64,000 nt of DNA, from contig OW804094.1 of the NCBI GenBank assembly GCA_942159475.1, forward strand, positions 20,193,067 through 20,257,066. Reading direction: 5' to 3'. Under the pieces are notes generated by a model. That model worked only from the letters and a program-made list of their open reading frames with translations, was not told the DNA's origin and ran no database searches. Shown piece after piece: positions 21,328-32,319 of the stretch. The stretch comes from Sthenelais limicola (taxonomy: Eukaryota > Annelida > Polychaeta > Phyllodocida > Sigalionidae). A program made the position numbers and the translations under genes. Each line of letters opens with the position of its first letter. Within the stretch, counting starts at the first letter, position 1.

Positions 21328-22531
21328 AGTGGCTGAAAAACAAAAAGAAATACTGGTTAGTTGAAATTGACAATTTTCACTCTTGTTGGATGGAAAGAAA
21401 ATAATCTAATAGTAATGGGGTTCTGGTAGCAAAATCTCTGTGCGGTGGCGCTAGAATCAATGCGATACCGAATATACTCAAGTTTACCTAGTATCGATCA
21501 AATTACAGTCTAATCTAGCAAAATTGACCAAAAGTGTAGATCTGCCAATTGTACATTTTCTGAAAATCTGACGCATATATTGACCATAATGATTTCCTTT
21601 TTGTTAGGTTAACCAAGGGTATTAAATTAAGTTATTTCGAAAAACAAAACTGGACGCATAAACAGAGCGTATCGGTAACCTATGTAGGCCTAAACAACGT
21701 TCCCAGTGTGGTACTTAGGGCAGGGGTGCTGGGAGCGCCACCCCGCGGAATCTGTGGGCTACCACAACCCCATTGGAAATAAACAATTTAAAAAAAATTT
21801 TGGTGTAGAAATAAAACGAGGAAATAGTCAAATGAACCTCAGACAACGTCCACCATTTATTTAAAAGCAAAAATCTGTAAAAATCGCTAATTATTCTATC
21901 CTGACATGTCCCAATGCTAAACCTGTGTATTCTAGCCTCTGATTAAGTTGATTAAGTCTAAGTCTAAGTCTAAAGTCTAAGTCTAAGTCTAAAGTCTATG
22001 CTAGTCTATGATTAAGTCTAAGTCTTAAGTCTAAGTCTAAAGTCTTAGTCTAAGTCGTACCAACTATATTTAAAACAATGATATAAAGTAATTATTTATG
22101 TACGACCATCGTGTGGCCATTTTCTAGCCTAGAAGAAAATCCGCCATTGACAAGGCAGTCATCTTAACATTGAAGTCTATGAGGAAAATTATTGATCACA
22201 AAAGTAATCTTAATAATTCAAATTCTGACGAACATAATGATATTTCTCTGCTGAGACTTTAAGAGGAGATGCTCAGACCTGTTATACCTCGCACCAACTA
22301 GATTTAAAACAATGAAATGAAATAATTAACTTGTAATAATTATTTTTCACCATCGTGTTGTCATAGGCTAGCCTAAGAATATCCGCCATTGACAAGGCAC
22401 TCATCTTAACATCAAATTACTCTCAAAATTCAATTTCCGACGAACATAATAATAATTTCGCCATGAGATTTCATATCCAGATCGTCAGGCCCATTTTACA
22501 TCATACCAACCATATTTAAAACAATGAAATA
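21228..22531. repeat. Right copy of the duplicated transposon 5' region
   Basis: Nearly identical to 1-832 plus about 1285-1755. It begins with the first exon of the SAM-domain gene and continues through the TCTAAG microsatellite, which is shortened relative to the left copy. It ends abruptly at about 22531 within the shared sequence 'aaacaatgaaat'. Confidence 0.85.
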
Positions 22532-23243
22532 TGGAATAAAGTGGTGGTCAAGTGAAAAGTTTGTGTGTGACATTAAAGCTTGGGAATGTTATGTTAGAGA
22601 TAAAGCTTGGGAATGTTAGGTTAGAGATAATCAGGGGAGGAAATTCGCTCTACTATGTGGGTCTTGGTCATTTGATTTTGCCCACAGGGAATTAAATCCC
22701 TAACACAGGAAACTCAGGAGCATCTATTACTTGGGGGTTGGTCACTTCTGTTTTAATTCTTGTTTCTGGGAAAGCGAATGTTATATCTTACTTTTGGTAT
22801 ATGAGTGCGGGGACCGGGTAGGAACTCTGGGGATAAACAGATGGATGGCTAGGGATAAACAGATGGATGGCTCAGCGATAAACAGTGGGGTGGCTTGAGA
22901 GCCTTTATTTTCAATAACATCTGATTCCAGTGGCTTGAAATTAAAACATTGCGGTGCTCAGGCTTGACCACAGGCTTGTGTCGCCGAGGAGGTGATGCTG
23001 TGATCTCCGATTTGAAAGCATGTCAGCCTGGTCGCACGGAGGCAGGTGTGGCTATGATCTTCGGCCGTCAAAGGAGTCACCGCGAAATAGTGAAGCTGTG
23101 ATGCACCGCTGAGCGCTTTGTAATCCGAATGGTTTGTCTGTGATCTCCAGGTGAGAGCAGGAGGGAGCCCTGGACGCTGCACGATGTTGGTATAAGAAGG
23201 GGGCTGGACTGGGCAATGCAATCATATCACAAGATACTCCACC
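22532..23243. other. Region upstream of the plus-strand spliced gene
   Basis: Contains short tandem duplications ('aaagcttgggaatgttatg' / '...ttagg' at about 22575-22630, and 'aaacagatggatggctcag' variants at about 22835-22885). 'gagtgcggggaccggg' at about 22804 is the inverse of the repeats at 3336-3410. The stretch probably holds the promoter shared by the two diverging genes of the transposon. Confidence 0.45.
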
Positions 23244-25744
23244 ATGTATGGACGCAAACAAACCCCGCTAGCTGACGTTGACTCCAATGAAAGTGGAAAG
23301 GCTAGGAGGCTACAACTACTACAGGCCTGGGGGATGACTGATCGGAAACCAGAGAAGATCTGTGCTGGCTGTCCGAAATGTCCCTGGGAAGGGTAAGTTA
23401 TCGATCAGCTGTTCTGTGGTAACATGCACTCTACAATGAATAGGCCTATAATTTGTTTGGCATTTACTATGGTCAATGCCGTGGCATTGTTGTCAGCCAA
23501 TCAACCCACACCAATCAACTCACCCCCTCCCTCTCTCTCACCACCCTCGCCTCTCTCTAGCTCTCTCTCTCTTCTAAACTCTCACTTCACTCTCAGCCAC
23601 CGCTTCTACCGCACCTACATTTTAGGTCTACAATAGGCCTACAATCATCAATTATGTTTCAAACATTTTCGACCATCCTCTCCCTCTCCCTCTCCTGTCC
23701 CTCCCCCTTAATACCATGCCCCTCCCCTTGAGGTTATTCACTACAGTTCAACAATATTCTAGAATATATTCTTGGGGGTGGGCCGACGCGGTTTTGTAGG
23801 TGGGCCGACGGGGCGCACAGGTGGGCCGACGGGGCTATGAAGCGTCAAAGTAATTCTTTTATTAGTCAGTTTTACTGTCAAAGTAATTCTTTTATTAGTC
23901 AGTTTTACTTGGGACACTCCACTACTTAGGACAACCAATTCAGGGTTAGGTTTAGGGTTAGTTTTTGTATGGTTAGTTTTTGTGTTTCCCGTCATTTCAC
24001 AACTTTTAACTCAGTAATGTATCTTTGCAGTATGACAGCCATGACCAGCCATCACAGTTGGACCTACAAAGCACCTGGGTATTAGGGGACGAGACACCCT
24101 CACCTATCTTCAGGAAAACAACAGTCTTTAACTTCCCCCCAAGCGAAGATTATACCAAATGGGTAAGTATCTATGTTATGAAAATATCAGTCCAAAATAA
24201 TACAAATGGGATCATGTTAGCTATTTGTAACGCTTCGAAATGGGAAAATAGCTTTGAAATGGAATCATGTTAGCTATTTGTAATGCTTCTATCAATAAGA
24301 ACACCTATGCCTAAATGTTGCAAGAAACATATGTAGCTCAAATTTGGTTTGTGCATTGAAATGACAAATTTAATATAATTTTTGGTTTGTGCATTGAAAT
24401 GACCAATTTAATATACTTTTTGCCCTGTTAATTTCTTTTTGCCTTGTTAATCTTCTAGCAACCTATGCATACGTCCACACCACTCCCAGTTGACTGGCTG
24501 GGTGGAGATAACACCCTTGAACTGAGCGGACCAGTAAGTATTGTTATTCTTTCAGGATGGTATAAGATAGACACAATACCCAATAAGACACTGAGAGATA
24601 AAGTTTTTTTGTTGTTGTTTATTTATTCACGACCATTGTTATTCTTTATTAGGCATCGATTATTGCTACATTATTTATTAGGCCTCGATTATTGATACAT
24701 GATATTTTTTTTATGTAGGAGTGTTTTTCTTAGACTGTAGTGGTACTCACAGTGGTATTTCCCGTAAAACACACTTTGGCATTTTCAAAATGAGCTTTTT
24801 TGGTTTATTTTCGTATTGGTGATGTTTCTCATTACAATGAGGTCACTGTCCACTGATAATCAACAAGTGCCCAATTATTTTCAGAGAGTGCATAAGGCCC
24901 CTCCAACACCCGAAACATCACCAGCTCCACAACGTAAAAGAGGGATGTTTGACTGGTCGTCGTCAGAAGAGGAGACACCTGAACCAGTGAGAGAAAACCC
25001 TGTGGCTAGGCACCCCCCCCCTTCAATGGCTCAACTGCCTCTCAGCTGAGGACGAGATCGTAAGTAAATTGTTAAGCTAAGGGCTACAATTTATATCTAA
25101 TAATAATTTATATCTTTGTGAGATCTTTGTGAGGCTAGTCCCAAAGCATTAAATACATTGTCCAAAAGCATGAAATACATTGCCTTTTAAACCAGAGTAA
25201 ATCCTTGCCTTAAAAACCAGAGTAAATCCTTGCCTTTAAAACCTTGCCTTTAAAACCCGAGTAAATCCAAAGGTTTAAAACCCGAGTAAATCCTATGTTT
25301 CATATTTCAGGACGCCCTCTATAAGGATTGCAACTACCAGCCTGTGTATGTCAGTGACACAGATGGGGACGTAACAGACACGGATGGGGACGAAACAACA
25401 ATTGCCATACCCAAGGAAGAAGTACGTTTAGTGCAATGAAGTTTCTAAACTAAGGATTTTTCAATCAACATTTATTATGATTATTTAATGCTACCATCCT
25501 TATTTAATGCTACCATCCTTAATCTTAATGCTACCAATCTATCTAGATGTTACATATTTTGTTACATATTTTGTATTGTGATAATTGTCAATTAATAGGA
25601 ATTTCAATTATACTACATGAACTCTAAAATGATTAATTTTGCCTTAACATTGTTTCTCCATAGCCCTACTACTGCCCGAACAACTGCGCATACTTTCGGG
25701 CACGAATGAACATCCCGGAGACAGACAGCGACGAAACCACATAA
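23244..25744 (+). CDS. Spliced gene of unknown function, divergent from the SAM-domain gene
   Basis: Phase-compatible exons with good borders are 24031-24162, 24459-24533, 24885-about 25060, 25311-25421 and 25664-25744. An upstream exon with a well-placed ATG (23244-23392, ending in a GTAAGT donor) encodes a Cys-containing segment (CAGCPKCPWEG) but does not join 24031 in phase, so an exon is missing from my model or that exon is alternative. A run of nine C's at about 25015 shifts the frame; one base fewer would keep it open to the donor at 25064. The product is rich in Pro, Ser, Thr and acidic residues (GMFDWSSSEEETPEP; DTDGDVTDTDGDE) with a final Cys pair (YYCPNNCAYF). I do not recognise it; it may be the second gene of the transposon. 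Confidence 0.45.
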
Positions 25745-26636
25745 TACTGTTGATATCATAGATTAAATAAGACTAGACTGTGTACTGGTGATATGTAGAG
25801 AGAGTAGACTGTGTACTGGCGATATGTAGAGAGAGGTACGAAACTGTATATACTGGTGATATGTAAACGAAACAAATTGTGTGTAACGAAACAAATTGTG
25901 TGTTTCTGTAAATAATAAATTGTGTGTTTCTGTAAATAAAAGGATTCTGAATTTATTTTTGTTTAGTCCCGACATAGATGTTTGGCCTGTAAATCCCGAC
26001 ATAGATGTTTGGCCTGTAAGTGAATACAAAAAAAAATTAAAAAAAAATAAAATCGACTTACTATGCTATACAACGCTAGTAGTACAATAATTCTACCGGA
26101 CTTAAAATGATAGACCCGGTTTCTAAAAATGATAGACCCGGTTTCTAATAACTATAGCACCGAGTTTTAGAATAATAGTAGACTTAATCCCTCCACAAGC
26201 ATTCGAATAATAGTAGACTTAATCCCTCCACAAGCATTCATGTGGAATCCTCAGTCCTGTTCATGAGAATTTGAGAATTTAAAATACAGGCCCTATTAAT
26301 CTCTAAAACCCTCTAAAAGATATTCAATGTATTTACTTTGAAAGTTATTCAACCAACGGTTGCATCCTATGTTTACTTTGAAAGTTATTCAACCAACGAT
26401 TGCCGCTGTGAATACACAATCCTATACCTAGCAGCAAGTATTCAACCAACGATTGCCGCTGTGAATACACAATCCTATACCTAAGTATAGCAGCAATGTC
26501 ACACATTTAAGTTTTAACACTTAGCAATGCTACATTTCGCTTACCCATACTCATGGGGGTGTGCCATCATTTTCACACATTCGAAAGCTAAGGGGCCCAT
26601 TTCATAGCTAGTAACGATGTGCAGCAAGGCACATTG
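25745..26636. other. Non-coding stretch with short direct repeats
   Basis: Many 25-40 bp doublets occur side by side, for example 'gactgtgtactggtgatatg' at about 25775 and 25808, 'cccgacatagatgtttggcc' at about 25967 and 25998, 'aatagtagacttaatccctc' at about 26173 and 26213, and 'attcaaccaacgattgccgc' at about 26387 and 26439. This local doubling is unusual but carries no coding or RNA signal I can name. Confidence 0.6.
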
Positions 26637-27307
26637 ATAAACTGCAAATTTTACAAAACAAGTGCCTAAAAATTGCACTCAAACTCCCAAAGTTAACAAA
26701 TACACTACTTATTCACAGAATAGCCAGTGTACCAAAGTTAGTGGACAGAAGGAGGGCTCATATCCTAAACCTTGCCTTTAAACGAAGCAAAAAACCAGCC
26801 TTTGTTGACCAATATGTAAGACAGACCAGACAGTGGCAGGCACCAGTGCTGTTCTCAAATAGGCCAAATATTGTGTCTTATGACCAAAGTGTCCAAAGAA
26901 AAACTGCGTTACTATGGAACAATCTCGATGTTGACACAAGAAACATAAATGATTATAAGGTTTTCACAGCCTTAACCAAGGCTGAATGTATGTTACCTAT
27001 ATTCTCTTAAAACTGTAAATATCCTCCTATCTCTCACCCCTCATCCTATCATCGTAGTTCTCTCCTAGTTCCTTCTCTTAACTAGTCTCTTTCTATTTGT
27101 GTTGTTACATGCATAAACAAGTCACAGTTTATCGAACCAAAAGGTAATAGCCACTCAACCAGATTTAACTGTTCAAATGGTTAAAACTGAGGCTCATTTC
27201 CTACCAATTATACACATGTCACTGTACTCTGCAAGAATAGATTGTATATCGTCATATTATTTTGTGTAACGATTAATAAACGTTTCTAATAAAAAAAAAA
27301 AAAAAAA
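26637..27307 (+). mobile_element. LINE 3' end: reverse-transcriptase ORF C-terminus and poly(A)
   Basis: The frame to 27010 encodes a typical non-LTR ORF C-terminus: HRIASVPKLVDRRRAHIL, then a basic stretch, then 'ALLWNNLDVDTRNI' and a final short 'FTALTK' segment. About 280 bp of 3' UTR follows, with 'aataaacg' and a poly(A) run at 27290-27307. The 5' part is absent, as expected for 5'-truncated retroposition. The clade is not assigned. Confidence 0.75.
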
Positions 27308-27324
27308 CGATATAGCCAAATCCA

Positions 27325-27640
27325 GTATTTATTTTCGCGCACGCTATTCCAGTATTTATTTTCGCGCACCCACCTATGTGCGCGTAAATAAATCCTGCGT
27401 GAAAGGTATAAATATAATCATTGCATAAACAATGTGTGAGACTACTAGTACCTAAATTGCTGCGCGAATTTAAACCCCCGCGAAAAGGTGGCATTGTACT
27501 TTGTGCGCGAAAATTTATCTGCGCGAAAATAAATACGTTTACAGTAATAGTCAAAACCACAACTAAAATACATCGTGCATTAGTAGTTAAGGAAGGGGCG
27601 AACGTCTGGGTACCTGCGATATAGGTGCTGTTATATAGGT
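27325..27640. repeat. Short CG-containing repeats ('tttattttcgcgca')
   Basis: 'ccagtatttattttcgcgca' occurs twice in tandem at about 27322-27371 and in partial or inverted form at 27376-27400 and 27500-27535 (TGCGCGAAAATAAAT). The inverted arrangement of TTTCGCGC motifs around 27350 and 27510 resembles a small foldback element. No ORF. Confidence 0.5.
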
Positions 27641-27752
27641 CAGTGACCTGATGAGGTCACTGACGTCACTAATTGGTGACCTTAACCTTACCCTTATGAG
27701 GTCAGGACACCCCCTTATAAGGTCAACCTTGTTTATAGTATTATATAGGTCA
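27637..27752. promoter_or_regulatory. Cluster of AGGTCA/TGACCT half-sites with a CRE
   Basis: Seven perfect AGGTCA or TGACCT hexamers lie in 116 bp: 27637, 27644, 27654, 27677, 27699, 27720 and 27747. The first two form an inverted repeat with a 1-bp spacer. TGACGTCA (27661-27668) is a canonical CRE palindrome. Such hexamers are the half-sites of nuclear receptors. Whether this is functional or a consequence of tandem duplication is unknown. Confidence 0.45.
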
Positions 27753-27769
27753 ACCTTGTTTATATTGTT

Positions 27770-30270
27770 ATATATATATATATATATAGCCCAGGATTGT
27801 TTATATTGAAAGACAGGTAGCTTAGTGCATATTATTAACCCTAGTGGGGGTGAGATATGGGTCACCATAGTGAGGGTATAGACCCTTGTTTATAGTATTA
27901 TATAGGACAACCTTGTTTATATTGTTATATATATATATATGGTCAATTCTATTTTTTTGGCGTCCAGTGTGGTGAAAAATGGTCATTTTTCAAATAGGTC
28001 TAAATCAGAAGCAATTGTTATATCAGGGAACTAGATGTTTTGAAGGGTTTTTGTGCATAAATTGGTAAGGTTATATCTGGATATTAACTGAGTAATAGGG
28101 GATGGGCCAAATGAAGCCCAAAGTATGTATACCATGCGTATGCCATATGAATTATTCAAATTTGTGCTAGTTTTACTAAATAAGTCTATTCATATTGTGT
28201 TTTCTTTTTCACAATATGATAAGATATATATGTATAATTGTCTCAGGGTCACAGATATTTGATTATATTAATTTTAGGCAATATCTATGGATTCGAAATG
28301 AAGGTGTTTCCTTGTGCAAATCATTGTATTTCAAGTATATGTTACATAGTTGTGATATACTTCACCATATCAATGACAAATAATTATTCCCCTCCTTTAT
28401 TTTGAAGTTGAGTGTGTCTGACATATGTTGTCACATTTGAGGGGAAATTTATACAGTTTTTTAATACTTTATAAGCTCCTAGCCTAAGGCATACGCACGG
28501 TATAATGCATGAGAAACACCAGTGCTAAACCTTTTAATTCGATTGTACAGCAGTTGATTTCTCTTATAATAGTGTATTATTCCATGGATAACGATATTAG
28601 TATGACCCCTATAACTGGTACAATTTTTGATTAAATACAAGCACTAGATATTTATTTCCAGAGTGTTGTCTCTTTCATTATATGCATACGCACGGTATGC
28701 ACATTTGGGCATATGCATGGGTTAGGTATTTTTGGTTAAGTGAAGATATCCATCAGATTCATTTATATATGGAACGGGTCTAATTCTTCTCCTTTAGATA
28801 CTCGGGTATTGAATATTTATTGGTGATTTATTATTATATCTTGCATTATTATATAATGAGTGATAGTTGGCCTCATCAACATAGCCTATATTGAAAAAGC
28901 TTCAATAACTTTAGAGCTGAACTACACCTAAACTATATCATTACATCTCAGCATTACATATATAACATTATCTCAAAGCAGCTGAGATTGTTAGGCCTTA
29001 ATATTCTTTATCATTGTATACTCAAATTATCTAGTATCATCATTGGTATCACCATATAATATTTAACTTAAATATCTATATGTGGGCGAGATTAGATAGA
29101 AAAAAATGCCACTCATAAAAGGTCTGTCTGTCCTAATTTAAAGCGGCTAGGATGCCCTAGCATTTATAGTTATATTCTATTAAAATATGGTGTACAATTG
29201 TCTGATATTTCACATTTCTCCATTGTATGCATACGCACGGTATATGCATACTCATGGCACATTTCTAATAATCTTGATAATCATTTCAAATGTGTTTTGA
29301 CAACATAAACGGGAGATATCTTGTTTATATCCTTGAATAAGGGTCCAACTTATGTATACATGTTTAAAGTTAAATATGTTTATTTGTTGAGATATGGATA
29401 TACATAATGCATACGCATGGTATGCAGAAAAGTTGACTATAGTGTATGTCTCTTTACTATTTCATTGATAAGCAGAAAATGGTCGTATATTCATAGTTTT
29501 TTCTGGTTTCCTTCAAAACTAGAGTAGTTCTACCATCATATGGATACATATACGCATGAATATCCTTTATGATAATTATAAGGTTGAGAAGACAATGTCT
29601 AGGCATACGCACGGTATACCTAGGGTTGACTATTACATACCTATAAAAAAAATATATACGATAACCAAATAGAATCTCAAAAAAAGTCATATGAGATGTA
29701 AAAGTATTTTGACGACAGAACTATTACAAATTTGATCTACATATATACATTCATTATGTTCATTTCACATGACAAACACTTATTTTTTTGCCCCTCATTG
29801 TAAAAATGGCCCATTTTGGGAGGTTTTTTAAAGCTGGAATTGTTGATATTTGTTTTAGACCCCCAAAAGTAGGGTTCGGATTGTAGCATTTTCAATGGCG
29901 GATTTTATGAACTGTTCAAATCATGTCTAAAGTTAATATCGCTGAGGATATTATGCAAAAACCTTATGGACGCCAAAAAAATAGAATTGACCATATATAG
30001 CCCAGGGTTGTTTATATTGATAGACAGGTAGCTTAGTGCATATTATTAACCCTAGGATATGGGTTACCGTAGTGAGGGTATAGACCCAAGGTTATGTATG
30101 TAAAACCCTTTATCTTAGAACACAAGTTCAGACTTGTCATACCCCCGAGATAATTATTGGTATAGACACTGTAACCCTAGGGGTGAGATATGGGTCACCA
30201 TAGTGAGGGTATAGACCCGAGGTTATGTATGTAAAACCCTTTATCTTAGAAGACAAGTTCAGACTTGTTA
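27770..30270. repeat. Tandem repeats ('gggtcaccatagtgagggta') split by a transposon
   Basis: A block containing 'tagacaggtagcttagtgca', 'ttaaccctag' and 'gggtcaccatagtgagggta' is found at about 27785-27890, 30000-30090 and 30165-30230. The first and second copies flank the TIR element at 27941-29992. The block lies immediately left of the Polinton 2 promoter and may belong to that element's terminal region, but I could not identify a matching inverted copy inside the window. Confidence 0.6.
27941..29992. mobile_element. 2.05-kb non-autonomous DNA transposon with 25-bp perfect TIRs
   Basis: The ends 27941-27965 (GGTCAATTCTATTTTTTTGG then CGTCC) and 29968-29992 are exact reverse complements over 25 bp. 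Both sides are flanked by AT dinucleotide runs, so the target duplication is ambiguous (TA or several bp of ATAT). No ORF above about 75 codons is convincing. A near-palindrome, GCATAC-GCACG-GTATGC or a one-base variant, occurs six times inside: 28129, 28489, 28684, 29229, 29409 and 29603. Confidence 0.85.
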
Positions 30271-30409
30271 TCCTGAACACAACACCACATTCGTATACTA
30301 CACTTTGAGTGTATGGGAACCCTGGCTTATAGGTCACATTGGTATACTGCTTATGACCGCGCGCGCTAAGGATAAACATACACCCTCCCTTTATACTCCC
30401 ACCCCTTAA

Positions 30410-30573
30410 CACATAGTATATAATGCTGTTCACTTCGACGTTTGATATGTCACAAAGGAAAACACGTGCGTCTGAACCTAATAAGGAAACCCCACCAACC
30501 ACAAAGAAACAACAACGCATGGATTTACGAAGTTGAAAATATATATTTGGAATCGCTGTGCGGCATTATAACA
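30410..30573 (+). promoter_or_regulatory. Putative promoter and 5' exon of the Polinton polymerase transcript
   Basis: A TATATAA box at about 30418 is followed by an ATG-containing leader (ATG at 30448, about 29 codons, Lys/Thr/Pro-rich) and a strong donor GTAAGT at 30574. The only fitting acceptor ahead of the polymerase ATG is the pyrimidine-poor TTTTAG at 32311-32316, three bases before that ATG. I therefore propose a 5' exon carrying a short upstream ORF and a 1.7-kb leader intron. Confidence 0.4.
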
Positions 30574-30776
30574 GTAAGTTTACCAATCACAGTAACTTAT
30601 TCACAAACTGTATTTATCACAAGTGGTAATTAATGCCGCCTATAGGTGAAATTAGTTTAATACTGGTATGTACTGATGTAGTACACATACCTTACACCAT
30701 TTATCATATTAGTGTAATACAATCACGTACACAAGCTATAGATGTAAAATTGCAAAATTAAAACATGTACATCACA

Positions 30777-32225
30777 TATATCCACCTGAGTTATAATAAA
30801 ATGCTGCATCGAACACTGGTTTACATGACACAATAAAATTTGGAGTAGAATTGATGAGTTATAATAAAATGTTGCATCGAACACTGGTTTACATGGCACA
30901 ATACTGTAAAATTGACAAGCCCAAATTGTCTAATTTTAAGTTAAAGTCCTCGTTTTTAATAAGTGTCTGTCATTGTTATCCTGTGGCTGATTGGATCTCT
31001 AATGTAACCTGTCAATTAATTGGACCAACGAGACCAAAGCCAATCAGCGCAGGACCAGTGTATTTCGTCCTAATCTGTCTAGTATAAAAATAAAGGAAAG
31101 ATGGAAATCGGTCTCTTCCGAGGCTGGTACTGATTTGAAGCATACATCTTTGTGTGTTGCGTTGATTAATTTCTCGCCCAACTACTGACCCTGAATTATT
31201 ACGAAGAATGACCCGCATTTCTTCAATACAATTTGGAGTAGAATTGGGTTTATTATTATAAAAATAATTAACACCCCTTGAACTAAAAGAAGATGTTGAA
31301 CACATGCTTTGGAATACTTTAAATTTTTTATAATGTTAAATTTTGGGGTTTAAACTTCCTCCAAAATTAAATACAAAATTACATCACACATATCCACCTG
31401 AGTTATAATAAAATGCTGCATGGAACACTGGTTTACATGACACAGCCCATATCACGTTTGGTTATAATAAAAGTACAAAATGCTGCATTTAAGCACCAAA
31501 ACACAACCAACAAACTTTTACCCGTTAAAACATTATCGTAATAACAAGCACCAAAACGTTCATAATACGCATCCAATATGTTTATATTTTAACACAAAAA
31601 CACACACCTTTAATCACAAAAAAACAGATTAAAGTTATGTTATGCAAATCTATGCCACCCATTAAAAACCCATTATAAAAAATCACACATTTTGTGTGAA
31701 TCACCAAAATGTGTAAAATACAAACCAAAACGGTACACCTCTAACAACCAAAACATGCACCCAACAACCCAAATTTAGACTTTTATAATTTGGAATTGAA
31801 TATGTAATCCTGCTGAAAAAACATTATCGTAATAGCAAGCACCAAAACGTTCATAATACGCATCCAATTTGTTTATATTTTAACACAAAAACACACACCT
31901 TTAATCACAAAAAACTGCAAATCTATGCCATCCATTAAAAACCCATTATAAAAAAATCACACATTTTGTGTGAATGACCAAAATGTGTAAAATACAAACC
32001 AAAACGGTACACCTTTAACAACCAAAACATGCACCCAACAACCCAAAATTTAGACTTTTATAATTTGGAATTGAATATGTAATCCTGCTGAATCTATTGT
32101 AGCACCAAAATGTGTAAAATACAAACCAAAACGATACACCTTTAACAACCAAAACATGCACCCATCAACCCAAAATTTAGACTTTTATAATTTGGAATCG
32201 AATATGTAATCCTGCTGAATCTATT
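30777..32225. repeat. Complex direct repeats upstream of polymerase B
   Basis: Three families are interleaved. R1 ('tgagttataataaaatgctg') is at 30790, 30855 and 31398. R2 ('cgtaataacaagcaccaaaa') is at 31538 and about 31828. R3 ('aatgtgtaaaatacaaacca', extending about 130-170 bp to 'atgtaatcctgctga') is at 31709, 31980 and 32107. R2 and R3 form a unit of about 285 bp present 2.5 times. R3 includes a small hairpin (TCACACA-TTT-TGTGTGA). The location in the leader or leader intron suggests regulatory or replication function, but this is inference. Confidence 0.8.
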
Positions 32226-32319
32226 GTAGCGATGGTGAAATGTGGTGTAATGTGGATATGACGGCGAAATCTGAAAAATATAAACAAGTCAATCTATTTA
32301 TTTATTTATATTTTAGGTT

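Noticed and set aside
30137..30520. 127-codon minus-strand ORF left of the polymerase promoter
   Set aside because: It runs through tandem repeats and the proposed promoter and shows no domain.
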